A stretch of 64,000 nucleotides of DNA from an uncultured Clostridia bacterium (GTDB taxonomy: Bacteria; Bacillota; Clostridia; UBA1381; UBA9506), in the NCBI GenBank assembly GCA_934438075.1, contig CAKSBF010000004.1, positions 108,918-172,917 of the forward strand. Direction: 5' to 3'. This document shows positions 8,882 through 16,732 of the stretch, piece after piece. The notes beneath the pieces are model-generated. The model was not told the DNA's origin and did not search any database. It saw only the letters and a list, made by a program, of their open reading frames with translations. How positions within the stretch are numbered: position 1 is the first letter of the stretch; each line of letters begins with the position of its first letter. The translations under genes and the position numbers were made by a program.

Positions 8882-9349
8882 ATGAAAAAGATAATTTTAA
8901 TTGGCAGAAGCGAGTGTGGTAAAACCAGTTTAACACAGGCGCTTCGTGGCGAAAAGGTTGTTTACAAGAAAACGCAATATGTCAATTATTTTGATGTGAT
9001 TATTGATACTCCGGGCGAATATGCAGAAAATCGCTTGCTAGGAGGAGCTCTTGCGCTGTACTCTTACGAGGCGGATGTAGTCGGCCTTTTATTGAGCGCG
9101 ATAGAACCGTATTCGCTATATGGTCCGAATATTACCTCGATGGCAAATCGTGAAGTGATAGGGATTGTTACGCAGATTGATCGAATGAACGCAAGGCCGG
9201 AGAGGGCGGAGAGATGGCTAAAACTTGCCGGCTGCAAAACCATTTTTTTTGTCAGTGCAAAAACGGGTGAGGGTATCAGTGATATTTTGGAATATTTAAA
9301 AGAAGAAAATGATGTTCTTCCTTGGGAAAAACAGGAAAACAAACTTTAA
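8882..9349 (+). CDS. EutP/PduV-like small GTPase
   Basis: 155 residues from the ATG at 8882, four nt after the eutS-like stop. P-loop GRSECGKTS at residues 8-16, switch II DTPGEY, and a TQIDRM segment as the NKxD-like G4 motif; a C-terminal SAKTGEGI motif serves as G5. EutP/PduV proteins are microcompartment-associated P-loop NTPases. Proposed roles are positioning of the compartment or acetate-kinase-like activity; the latter is reported for an EutP homologue. No separate encapsulation tail is visible. About 150 nt without a gene follow, holding a new promoter. Confidence 0.85.
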   Translation: MKKIILIGRSECGKTSLTQALRGEKVVYKKTQYVNYFDVIIDTPGEYAENRLLGGALALYSYEADVVGLLLSAIEPYSLYGPNITSMANREVIGIVTQIDRMNARPERAERWLKLAGCKTIFFVSAKTGEGISDILEYLKEENDVLPWEKQENKL

Positions 9350-9405
9350 AAGCAATGAAACAAATAAAAAACAACAAAAAAACAGCGAAAACCTAACAAA
9401 AAGTA

Positions 9406-9433
9406 TTGACTTTTTGGTTTTATATGATACAAT
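9406..9433 (+). promoter_or_regulatory. Internal promoter before the aldolase gene
   Basis: TTGACT at 9406-9411 and TACAAT at 9428-9433 are 16 nt apart, with TG one base before the -10 box (extended -10). It gives the aldolase-to-shell part of the locus its own start. Confidence 0.7.
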
Positions 9434-9457
9434 AGTATATGTAAGGATAGGTTAACA

Positions 9458-9484
9458 ATGACAGCCGCTTTGGCTGATATCTAA
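9458..9484 (+). CDS. Possible 8-residue leader peptide (MTAALADI)
   Basis: ATG at 9458 is preceded by AAGGATAGG (9443-9451) with a 6-nt gap; the frame closes at TAA 9482-9484, 18 nt before the aldolase start. The coding stretch contains AGCC-gcttt-GGCT, a small hairpin. It may be translated as a leader, or the ribosome site may be fortuitous. No repeated codon typical of an amino-acid attenuator is present. Confidence 0.3.
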   Translation: MTAALADI

Positions 9485-9502
9485 GAAAAAGGAGAAGATA
9501 AA

Positions 9503-10312
9503 ATGGTATCTGAGTACGAAATTAAAAAACAAATCTGTGACATCGGTAAAAGAATTTATGACCGCGGCATGGTTGCAGCAAACGACGGAAATATCTCTGT
9601 TAAAATTTCTGACAATGAATTTCTTTGCACTCCTACCGGTGTAAGCAAAGGTTTTATGACACCGGAATATATTTGTAAGGTTAACGCAAAGGGCGAAGTA
9701 ATTCAGGCAAACGCAGGATTTAAGCCTTCTTCTGAAATCAAGATGCACATGCGTGTATATAAGGAAAGACCGGACGTACAGTCGGTTGTTCATGCTCACC
9801 CGATGTATGGCACCGCTTTTGCAATTGCCGGTATTCCGCTGACACAGCCGATTATGCCGGAAGCAGTTATTGCTTTGGGCTGTGTTCCGATTGCTGAGTA
9901 TGGCACACCTTCTACCGAAGAAATACCAAACGCGGTTTCAAAATATCTGCAATATTATGATGCGGTATTGCTGGAAAATCACGGTGCACTTACATATTCT
10001 GATTCCTTGCTTAGCGCATATCATAAAATGGAATCTTTGGAATTTTATGCACAGCTTTTATTCTTATCCAAACAGCTGGGCGGACCGAAGGAACTTTCAA
10101 AATCTCAGGTTGAGAGACTGTATGAAATTCGCAGACAGTTTGGCTTAAAGGGTAAGCATCCGGCTGATCTTTGTCCGAACGCAAAGGCAGGTCTCCCGAG
10201 CTGTCATTCCTGCGGCGGTGCTTGCCAGTGCGGTGGTACTCCGGCAGCTAATCCGGATGGAGATTTGGTTGCTGAAATTACCCGTAAGGTTATGGAACAG
10301 CTGAATAAATAA
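9503..10312 (+). CDS. Class II aldolase, L-fuculose-1-phosphate aldolase-like, with Cys-rich linker and C-terminal encapsulation peptide
   Basis: 269 residues; ATG preceded by AAGGAGAAG. Aldolase_II fold with NDGNIS, SSEIKMH (catalytic Glu region), the zinc ligands HAHP and a third His in ENHG. It splits fuculose- or rhamnulose-1-phosphate into dihydroxyacetone phosphate and lactaldehyde, the precursor of 1,2-propanediol. The catalytic domain ends near residue 220. A glycine-rich linker with five cysteines (LC, CHSC, CQC; residues about 226-242) follows, then a helix DGDLVAEITRKVMEQLNK that matches encapsulation peptides. This pairing with a glycyl-radical diol dehydratase is the hallmark of fucose/rhamnose GRM loci. 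Confidence 0.9.
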   Translation: MVSEYEIKKQICDIGKRIYDRGMVAANDGNISVKISDNEFLCTPTGVSKGFMTPEYICKVNAKGEVIQANAGFKPSSEIKMHMRVYKERPDVQSVVHAHPMYGTAFAIAGIPLTQPIMPEAVIALGCVPIAEYGTPSTEEIPNAVSKYLQYYDAVLLENHGALTYSDSLLSAYHKMESLEFYAQLLFLSKQLGGPKELSKSQVERLYEIRRQFGLKGKHPADLCPNAKAGLPSCHSCGGACQCGGTPAANPDGDLVAEITRKVMEQLNK

Positions 10313-10348
10313 TAGGTTTTATTTTAAAAATTCAGCGGGGTGAGCCTT

Positions 10349-10858
10349 ATGAATGAAAAGGAAATTGCAAACTTGGTAAAGCAGGCGATTTCCGGTATGT
10401 ATCCGGAAAAAAAGGATGTCGGCACTTATGAGCTTCGTAACATTACTTTAGATGTTGCGCGTCGTTTGATTCGTTTAGTGGAAAAAAAGGCGACGGAGAT
10501 CGGTATTCCGGTTGTCGTTGCAGTCTCAAATGCAGCTGCCCGGTTGGTTGCTGTGGAGTGTATGGATGATTCGTATATTGCCAGTTTGGACATTGCAACC
10601 GGCAAAGCATACACGGTGGTTTCTTTAAAAATGCCGACTACGGAACTGAAAAAATTGTGTCAGCCCGGTGCACCGCTTTATGGGGTCCAGCAGACCAACG
10701 ATGGTAAGATTGTTATTTTCGGCGGCGGTGTTCCGCTGTGGTATGATGGGTATCTTATCGGCGGTTTGGGGGTATCCGGAGGCAGTGAAGAACAGGATAC
10801 TATGCTTGCGGAGTATGGCGCATCTGTTTTGGAGGAGGCAATTTCGTGCGGAAAATGA
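10349..10858 (+). CDS. GlcG/PduO-C (HbpS-like) domain protein with N-terminal encapsulation helix
   Basis: 169 residues from the ATG at 10349 (GGGGTGAG just upstream; the GTG at 10340 is within that site). Residues 1-18 (NEKEIANLVKQAISGMY) form an amphipathic helix like other encapsulation peptides here. The rest is the Haem_degrading/GlcG fold: DVARRLIRLVEKKATEIG, AVSNAAARLV, and a GGxPLWYDGYLIGGLGVSGGS glycine-rich end, as in the C-terminal half of PduO. Its biochemical role in microcompartments is unsettled; haem or corrinoid binding has been reported for relatives. Stop overlaps the next reading frame. Confidence 0.85.
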   Translation: MNEKEIANLVKQAISGMYPEKKDVGTYELRNITLDVARRLIRLVEKKATEIGIPVVVAVSNAAARLVAVECMDDSYIASLDIATGKAYTVVSLKMPTTELKKLCQPGAPLYGVQQTNDGKIVIFGGGVPLWYDGYLIGGLGVSGGSEEQDTMLAEYGASVLEEAISCGK

Positions 10859-11283
10859 GCAGAAAAAGCAATGTTGTTTTTTTCAGCAATTTCCAAGGCG
10901 CATGTGAGTGCGCGGCTTATGCGAGTGAGATGATTGAAAACACATGGAATCCGGTTGTGTTGGTAAATGATGAAGCAGCGGATGAATTGATTTACGAATT
11001 GATAGAATGCGGCGGTTATTTGCTTTCTGAAAAACAAAAATCAGAATTATCTCAGAGAGAAAGCACAGCACAGACTCTTAAACAGTTTTTTTCAGTCGAT
11101 GACAACGGTTTTTATATTGCGGACACCCGGTGGGGTCACCCTATTGTTCGTGCGGAAAATAAGCATGAAATTGTCAGTGTGATACGTACGGAAAATCCGC
11201 GATGGACAGCTCAAAAGCTGTTTGATGTAAAGCAAATTGAAATAAATGCTACAATGAAATTTTGTAAGAATAGGAGTAGAAAA
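10846..11283 (+). CDS. Unrecognised 146-codon domain, in frame with and running into the alcohol dehydrogenase
   Basis: Starts at GTG 10846, seven nt after GGAGGAGG, which is a very good initiation site. There is no stop before the dehydrogenase ATG at 11284, so as written it encodes a 546-residue fusion. The domain (VVFFSNFQGACECAAYASEMIE, then a Lys/Gln-rich middle, then a VDDNGFYIADTRWGHPIV segment) is not one I recognise. The last codons pass a T-run (ATTTTG); one extra T there would create a TAA stop, so a lost stop through a one-base deletion is possible. It could also be a genuine fusion with two translation starts. Confidence 0.5.
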
Positions 11284-12486
11284 ATGGACATTAATTCTGC
11301 AAAAATAGAACAGATTGTAAAAGAAGTTCTTGAGGGCATGTCCGGCAACAGCGCGGCAGCTGCACCGAAAGCTTCGGGAAATATTCCGAAAACCAGCCGT
11401 GCAGCAATGCTGACCTCGCTTGAGCATTATGACATTAAAGAATTTCCGATTCCGGAAATCGGCGATGATGATATACTTGTTAAGGTCGAGGGCTGCGGTA
11501 TTTGCGGAACAGACGCTCATGAATTTAAACGCGATCCGTTTAGTTTAATCCCGGTAGTGCTCGGCCATGAAGGTACAGGCGAAATTGTAAAAATGGGTAA
11601 AAATGTTAAAAAGGACAGTGCCGGAAAGCCGCTTGCTATTGGTGATAAAGTTGTTACCTGTATGATTTTTAAGGATAACCCGGATATCACAATGTTTGAT
11701 TTGAATAAGCAGAACGTTGGTGGTGCTGATGTTTATGGGTTGCTTCCGGATGATGATATTCATCTGAACGGTTGGTTTGCTGATTATCTGGTGGTTCGTA
11801 AAGGTTCTTCCATTTTTAATGTAAGTGACTTGAGCCTTGACATGAGAATTTTAATAGAACCTTGCGCTGTTTTGATTCACGCAGTAGAGCGTGCGAAAAC
11901 AACCGGTATCCTTCGCTTTAACAGCCGTGTTGTTGTTCAGGGCTGCGGACCGATTGGATTAATTTGTATTGCTGTTCTTCGTACGATGGGTATTGAAAAT
12001 ATTGTTGCAGTAGATGGTGAGGATAAGCGTCTGGCATTTGCAAAAGAGATGGGCGCCGAAAAATCGGTAAACTTTAAAAATTATAAAGGTATCGAGGCTC
12101 TGGCAGGCGCTGTTAAAGATGCGTTTGGCGGATATGAAGCAGATTTTGCATTCCAGTGCACCGGTTCACCGATTGCGCACTCTAATATTTATAAGTTTAT
12201 CCGCAATGGCGGCGGCTTATGTGAACTTGGTTTCTTCATTAATGGCGGAGATGCAACAATTAATCCGCACTTTGATATTTGTGCAAAAGAAATTACTACA
12301 GTGGGTTCTTGGGTATACACGCTGCGTGATTATGCAACAACATTTGATTTCTTGAAACGCGCAAAAGGAATCGGACTTCCGATTGAGAAATTGATTACAC
12401 ACAAATTTCCGCTTTCTCAAATCAATGAGGCACATCAGACTAATCTGAAGATGGAAGGCTTGAAAATAGCAATTATTAATGAGTAA
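11284..12486 (+). CDS. Zinc-dependent medium-chain alcohol dehydrogenase with N-terminal encapsulation peptide
   Basis: 400 residues from the ATG at 11284, which has AGGAG seven nt upstream. Residues 1-20 (DINSAKIEQIVKEVLEGMSG) form the encapsulation helix, followed by an Ala/Pro linker. The catalytic domain has GCGICGTDAHEF and GHEGTGEIV (zinc Cys and His/Glu) and a Rossmann GCGPIGLICIAVL motif for NAD(P). The four-cysteine structural zinc lobe is not visible. Likely substrates are lactaldehyde/1,2-propanediol or propanal/propanol, allowing NADH recycling inside the shell; which cannot be decided from sequence. An in-frame extension upstream is listed separately. Confidence 0.85.
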   Translation: MDINSAKIEQIVKEVLEGMSGNSAAAAPKASGNIPKTSRAAMLTSLEHYDIKEFPIPEIGDDDILVKVEGCGICGTDAHEFKRDPFSLIPVVLGHEGTGEIVKMGKNVKKDSAGKPLAIGDKVVTCMIFKDNPDITMFDLNKQNVGGADVYGLLPDDDIHLNGWFADYLVVRKGSSIFNVSDLSLDMRILIEPCAVLIHAVERAKTTGILRFNSRVVVQGCGPIGLICIAVLRTMGIENIVAVDGEDKRLAFAKEMGAEKSVNFKNYKGIEALAGAVKDAFGGYEADFAFQCTGSPIAHSNIYKFIRNGGGLCELGFFINGGDATINPHFDICAKEITTVGSWVYTLRDYATTFDFLKRAKGIGLPIEKLITHKFPLSQINEAHQTNLKMEGLKIAIINE

Positions 12487-12538
12487 GCACTATTTTATTT
12501 AAAAATATATTTTTCAAAAATATGAGGAGGACGTTAAC

Positions 12539-12814
12539 ATGGCACAGGAAGCATTAGGTATGGTAGAAACAAGAGGTTTGGTAGCTGCAATTGAGGCTGC
12601 TGATGCAATGGTAAAGGCTGCAGAGGTTGTTTTAATCGGAACAGAAAAAATCGGATCCGGTTTGGTAAGTGTTATGGTTCGCGGCGATGTCGGAGCTGTT
12701 AAGGCTGCAACTGAAGTTGGCGGTAACGCTGCACAGAAATTGGGAGAATTGGTTGCAGTTCATGTAATTCCGAGACCGCACAGTGATGTTGAAAAAATTC
12801 TGCCGACTCTCTAA
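12539..12814 (+). CDS. BMC-H shell protein, PduA type
   Basis: 91 residues with a GAGGAGG site. Canonical single BMC domain: ALGMVETRGLVAAIEAADAMVKAAEV, the KIGSG pore loop and VIPRPHSDVEKILP at the end. Hexamers tile the shell facets; the KIGSG loop lines the pore through which small polar substrates pass. It is nearly identical over its length to the BMC domain of the next gene, so the pair arose by duplication. Confidence 0.95.
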   Translation: MAQEALGMVETRGLVAAIEAADAMVKAAEVVLIGTEKIGSGLVSVMVRGDVGAVKAATEVGGNAAQKLGELVAVHVIPRPHSDVEKILPTL

Positions 12815-12844
12815 TTTTAATTTAAAAATCAGGCGGTGAAAAAC

Positions 12845-13249
12845 ATGGCTGAAACAAAGAAAACAGGCACAGGTGCAAGAAGCACTCGTGCAAAAGGTAC
12901 GCAGACCGCTGCTGCGGCTGCTGCAAAAGAAGAGATAAAAGAAAACAGTATTGTTAAGGAGGAAAAGGTTATGGTACAACAGGCATTAGGTATGGTAGAA
13001 ACAAGAGGTTTGGTAGCTGCAATCGAAGCTGCTGATGCAATGCTCAAAGCTGCTAACGTTGTATTGGTTGGAACAGAAAAAATCGGTTCCGGTTTGGTAA
13101 GCGTTATGGTTCGCGGCGACGTTGGAGCTGTTAAATCTGCTGTTGAAGCAGGTTCTTCTTCTGCTTCCCGTTTGGGCGAATTAATTGCAACTCATGTAAT
13201 TCCGAGACCGCATGATGATGTGGAAAAAATTCTGCCGACCTTGAAATAG
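12845..13249 (+). CDS. BMC-H shell protein with Lys/Ala-rich N-terminal extension and internal start
   Basis: 134 residues from the ATG at 12845 (AGGCGGTG six nt before). Residues 1-42 are low-complexity, rich in Lys, Ala, Thr and Glu, and probably disordered. Residues 43-134 are a standard PduA-like BMC domain (ALGMVETRGLVAAIEAADAML, KIGSG pore, VIPRPHDDVEKILPTLK). A second start, ATG 12971, has a perfect AAGGAGG (12956-12962) eight nt before it and would give the bare 92-residue hexamer subunit. The sequence thus allows both extended and short forms from one gene. Confidence 0.92.
   Translation: MAETKKTGTGARSTRAKGTQTAAAAAAKEEIKENSIVKEEKVMVQQALGMVETRGLVAAIEAADAMLKAANVVLVGTEKIGSGLVSVMVRGDVGAVKSAVEAGSSSASRLGELIATHVIPRPHDDVEKILPTLK
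12956..12973 (+). promoter_or_regulatory. Internal ribosome binding site and start codon within the extended BMC-H gene
   Basis: AAGGAGG (12956-12962) and ATG (12971-12973) with an 8-nt gap, in frame with the upstream start. The stretch also encodes the end of the extension, so part of the match could be imposed by the Lys-Glu-Glu codons. Confidence 0.6.
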
Positions 13250-13290
13250 GTTAAGATAATCGGAAAATATTTTTCAAAATAGGGACGTTA

Positions 13291-13360
13291 GGTTTTGGCA
13301 ACGGGATGATTCCTGTTGCCGAACCGGCGCTCTGTTGTTTGAAATCCGTGCAGCAAAACC
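13291..13360 (+). ncRNA. Structured intergenic RNA element between hexamer and pentamer shell genes
   Basis: In the 139-nt gap, GGCAACGGGA (13297-13306) and TCCTGTTGCC (13311-13320) form a 10-bp hairpin with a TGAT loop. It is enclosed by GGTTTTG (13291-13297) with CAAAACC (13354-13360), or alternatively GGTT with AACC (13322-13325). No T-run follows, so it is not a terminator. It could set the dose of the low-abundance pentamer or protect the mRNA. No known riboswitch class fits. Confidence 0.4.
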
Positions 13361-13388
13361 GTGATTATATGAAAAGCAGGTGAAAAGA

Positions 13389-13655
13389 ATGGTTGTAGGA
13401 AAAGTCGTGGGCAGCGTTGTCGCAACGCGGAAAAACGAAAAATTAGTCGGCAGTAAGTTCTTAATTGTAGAGCCGTTGGAGCACATGATGAAGCATCAGG
13501 AACGCCTGGTTGCGATTGATAATGTTGGTGCGGGTATTGGCGAAATAGTGCTTGTTGCACAAGGCAGTGCAGCACGAATCGGCTGCAATCTGGCGGATTC
13601 TCCTGTTGATGCTGCAATTGTAGGTATCGTGGATGATGCTATCGGACTGGAGTAG
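13389..13655 (+). CDS. BMC-P pentameric vertex protein (EutN/CcmL/PduN family)
   Basis: 88 residues from the ATG at 13389 with AGGTGA five nt upstream (GTG 13380 also in frame). The MVVGKVVGSVVATRKNEKLVGSKFLIVEP opening, the VAIDNVGAGIGEIVLVAQGSAARI core and the VDAAIVGIVDDAIGL end are typical of EutN/CcmL. Pentamers cap the vertices of the icosahedral shell. It is the only pentamer gene seen in the locus. Confidence 0.95.
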   Translation: MVVGKVVGSVVATRKNEKLVGSKFLIVEPLEHMMKHQERLVAIDNVGAGIGEIVLVAQGSAARIGCNLADSPVDAAIVGIVDDAIGLE

Positions 13656-13662
13656 TGGTAAA

Positions 13663-14994
13663 ATGGAATTGGCTGAATTAACACAAGTTATGAAACAAAA
13701 TGGAGTCGCAGGTGCAGGCGGTGCCGGCTTTCCGGCCTACGCAAAGCTCGATAAGAGAGCGGATACCATTATTTTGAACTGTGCCGAGTGTGAACCTCTG
13801 TTGAAATTGCACCGTCAGGTGTTGGAAAAATATGCATTTGAAATTATCAGCACGTTGGAAATGATTGCCGACGCTGTTGAGGCAAAAGACGTTATTATCG
13901 GAGTAAAGCCGTCGTATAAACAGGCGGTGGCTGCTGTGGAGGCTGTTTTGCCTTCTTTTAAAAAAACAAAAATAGGCTTGCTTCCGGAGATTTATCCGGC
14001 AGGCGATGAAGTAGTATTAATTTATGAGACGACAAAAAGGGTAGTACCGCCGGGAAATATTCCAATTACGGTGGGGGTTACTGTTTTCAACGTTGAGACA
14101 ATTCTTAACGTATATAACGCAATACATAAAAATGAACCGGTTATTACAAAGTTTATTACAGTTACCGGTGAAGTGAATAATCCTGTCACGCTGAGAGTGC
14201 CGATTGGTATTACTTTGCAGGAAGTTGTGGATTTGGCAGGCGGAGCAAAAATTGCTGATCCTGTTTATATTAACGGCGGTCCTATGACGGGAAGAATTGC
14301 AAATCCTTTTGATGCGGTTACTAAGACAACAAATGCCATTTTGGTTATGCCGCAGGAGCATGAAATAGTTTCTAAACGCAGAAGTAAAATTTCTATTGAT
14401 ATGAAACGCGCAATGAGTGTATGTTGTCAATGTAAAATGTGCACAGATTTGTGCTCAAGAAATCTTCTGGGACACCCGATTGAACCGCATGCATTTATGC
14501 GTGCAGCTTCCAGCGGAGTAATTGGGGATGTCAAGCCGATGTTGGGAACGATGTTTTGTTCGCAGTGTGGACTTTGTGAGATGTATTCCTGCTCGCAGGG
14601 GTTATCACCTCGAACTTTAATTGGTGCTTATAAATCAGGTTTGCGCAGTAAAGGAATCCCAATTCCGAAGGATGTTGAGATGGCGCCGGTTCATGAGGAC
14701 AGGCAGTACCGGATTGTTCCGAAGGAACGTTTAACAGCTCGGCTCGGATTGTTGCAGTATGATTTTCCGGCACCGTTGATTGAAACAGAGATTCCGGCAA
14801 AAAAGGTAAAAATTATGTTGAGTCAGCATATAGGCGTACCGGCGGAAGCTGTAGTTAAGGTTGGAGATAAAGTTGTTCGCGGTCAGGCAGTTGGTGTGGG
14901 TGTTGCGGATAAATTGAGTGTAAGTGTTCATGCTTCTGTCAGCGGTAAAGTAATAGAAGTCAATGAAAAATATGTAACAATTCAGGCACAGTAA
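13663..14994 (+). CDS. pduS: PduS/RnfC-like flavin and iron-sulfur electron-transfer protein
   Basis: 443 residues from the ATG at 13663. The N-terminus GVAGAGGAGFPAYAKL and NCAECEPLL is the glycine-rich NADH/FMN site of the RnfC/NuoF family, followed by an SLBB-like region and two [4Fe-4S] motifs, CCQCKMCTDLC and CSQCGLCEMYSC. The C-terminus has a short barrel-sandwich-like segment. In B12 microcompartments PduS is a cobalamin reductase. With a radical dehydratase that role does not apply, so electron transfer with NADH or delivery through the PduT-type shell pore is more likely. It directly precedes the PduT-like gene. Confidence 0.9.
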   Translation: MELAELTQVMKQNGVAGAGGAGFPAYAKLDKRADTIILNCAECEPLLKLHRQVLEKYAFEIISTLEMIADAVEAKDVIIGVKPSYKQAVAAVEAVLPSFKKTKIGLLPEIYPAGDEVVLIYETTKRVVPPGNIPITVGVTVFNVETILNVYNAIHKNEPVITKFITVTGEVNNPVTLRVPIGITLQEVVDLAGGAKIADPVYINGGPMTGRIANPFDAVTKTTNAILVMPQEHEIVSKRRSKISIDMKRAMSVCCQCKMCTDLCSRNLLGHPIEPHAFMRAASSGVIGDVKPMLGTMFCSQCGLCEMYSCSQGLSPRTLIGAYKSGLRSKGIPIPKDVEMAPVHEDRQYRIVPKERLTARLGLLQYDFPAPLIETEIPAKKVKIMLSQHIGVPAEAVVKVGDKVVRGQAVGVGVADKLSVSVHASVSGKVIEVNEKYVTIQAQ

Positions 14995-15025
14995 GGCAAG
15001 GAACAGGAAAGGGAGTTTTGGTTCA

Positions 15026-15574
15026 ATGAGCAAAGCAATCGGAATGGTGGAATATCAGACAGTTTCGACGGGCATTTTTGCTGCTGACCTGATGATTAAA
15101 ACCGCAGAGGTTGAGGTTTTGCAGGCGCAGACGGTTTGTCCGGGTAAATATATTGTATTAATCAGCGGAGAATTGAGTGCAGTGAATGCTTCTGTGGAGG
15201 CATCGCGTGTACAATGCGGCGGAAAATTGGTGGATAGTTTTATTTTGGGAAATCCTCATGAATCTATTTTCCCTGCTATTTATGGTGTAACTGAGGTGGA
15301 AGAACCGAAGGCGTTAGGTATCTTGGAAACATTTTCGGCGGCCTCGATTATTGTTGCGGCAGATACTGCGGCAAAGACCTCCCAGGTGCAGTTGATTGAA
15401 CTGCGTATTGCGCGCGGTATGAGCGGCAAATCATTTATGTTGTTAACGGGAGATGTTGCAGCGGTTACAGCCGCAATTGAAAAAGCAAAGGCTGCTGTTG
15501 GTGAAAATGGAACCTACTTAGATAGTTCCGTTATCCCCAGTCCTGACAAAAGACTTTGGCAGAATATTTTGTAG
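15026..15574 (+). CDS. pduT: BMC-T trimeric shell protein, PduT-like with iron-sulfur pore cysteine
   Basis: 182 residues; two tandem BMC domains (1-90 and about 95-182). Cys38 in TVCPGKYIV sits at the position where PduT carries the cysteine that binds a [4Fe-4S] cluster at the trimer pore. The second domain starts ALGILETFSAASIIVAAD. It probably lets electrons cross the shell, and it lies directly after the PduS-like gene, its usual partner. Confidence 0.9.
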   Translation: MSKAIGMVEYQTVSTGIFAADLMIKTAEVEVLQAQTVCPGKYIVLISGELSAVNASVEASRVQCGGKLVDSFILGNPHESIFPAIYGVTEVEEPKALGILETFSAASIIVAADTAAKTSQVQLIELRIARGMSGKSFMLLTGDVAAVTAAIEKAKAAVGENGTYLDSSVIPSPDKRLWQNIL

Positions 15575-15588
15575 AGTGGGGTCGTTGA

Positions 15589-16731
15589 ATGTTAAAGTTT
15601 AAGATTAAGACAGAAGTTCGTTTCAGCGACAATGCTATCGAAACCTTGACAGAATTTCATGATGTGAATGCGGTAATTATCACCGATCCTTTTATGGTTT
15701 CATCGGGCACATCGGAAATGATTGCAAATAAGCTGGCATACTGTAAAACCGTTTCAGTTTTCAGTGAGGTAGAGCCCGACCCGTCATTGGATTTAGTTAC
15801 CAATGGTGTAAAATTTCTACGTGACGCCGATGCAGATGTCGTAATAGGATTGGGCGGAGGCTCTTCTATTGATGCGGCTAAGTTGATGGTATATATGTTT
15901 GAAAAAACCACAGGTAAGCGCCATGTAAAACTTGTTGCGATTCCGACAACGAGCGGGACAGGTTCGGAGGTGACGCAGTTTGCGGTTGTTACTGATACAC
16001 AGGCGGGAGTGAAATATCCTTTGGTTGATGACAAACTGCTCCCGGATATGGCAATATTAGATCCGCAACTGGTTGTATCCGCTCCGCCGCAGGTTACGGC
16101 AGATACCGGTATGGATGTTATTACACATGGTCTTGAGGCCTATATCTCGACTAAGAGTAATGATGCGGCCGATGCGCTTGCAGAAAAAGCATTGACGATT
16201 GCGTTCGAATATCTGCCGATTGCATACAAAGATGGTTCTAATCTGGAAGCGCGTGAAAAAATGCACAGTGCTTCGTGTCTTGCAGGTATGGCTTTTAACG
16301 AAGTTGGTCTTGGCATTAATCATTCCATTGCACATGCGTTGGGAGCAAAATTTCATATTCCGCATGGTCGCGCAAATGCAATGCTGCTGCCGCACGTTAT
16401 GGAATTTAATGCAGATTTAAAACATAATTTTGGTGCAAAGGAATATTCGCAGGCTGCACGCAGAATCGCAGAGATTGCCAGACGTATTCATTTGCCGTCA
16501 GACAATATTCGAATTGCTGTAACCAGCTTTGTAGAAGAGTTAAAATATATGCAAAAAATGATGAAAATCCCGACCACCCTTGTGGAAGCAAAGGTCAGCC
16601 GGGATGAATATGAAGCAGTGAAACAGGATATTATCGAAAGTGCCATGAAAGATACTTGTACTCAGACAAATCCGATCCCTGTTACGGAAAAGGACATTGA
16701 GCATATACTAAGAAAAATTGCGATTTGGTAG
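15589..16731 (+). CDS. pduQ: Iron-containing alcohol dehydrogenase, PduQ/EutG-like
   Basis: 380 residues. Fe-ADH family: nucleotide-binding GLGGGSSIDAAK, PTTSGTGSEVTQF, and iron ligands in DVITHGLEAYIS and NHSIAHALGAKFHIPHGRANA. It reduces propionaldehyde to 1-propanol with NADH and so regenerates NAD+ for the acylating dehydrogenase. Length is typical. No terminal encapsulation peptide is evident. It is followed by an antisense gene whose stop codon is 1 nt away. Confidence 0.93.
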   Translation: MLKFKIKTEVRFSDNAIETLTEFHDVNAVIITDPFMVSSGTSEMIANKLAYCKTVSVFSEVEPDPSLDLVTNGVKFLRDADADVVIGLGGGSSIDAAKLMVYMFEKTTGKRHVKLVAIPTTSGTGSEVTQFAVVTDTQAGVKYPLVDDKLLPDMAILDPQLVVSAPPQVTADTGMDVITHGLEAYISTKSNDAADALAEKALTIAFEYLPIAYKDGSNLEAREKMHSASCLAGMAFNEVGLGINHSIAHALGAKFHIPHGRANAMLLPHVMEFNADLKHNFGAKEYSQAARRIAEIARRIHLPSDNIRIAVTSFVEELKYMQKMMKIPTTLVEAKVSRDEYEAVKQDIIESAMKDTCTQTNPIPVTEKDIEHILRKIAIW

Positions 16732-16732
16732 A

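Noticed and set aside
13291..13375. Cobalamin riboswitch in the shell-gene gap
   Set aside because: GAAATCC and a few neighbouring bases recall the B12 box, but the AAGGGAA element and core order are missing, and the pathway is B12-independent.
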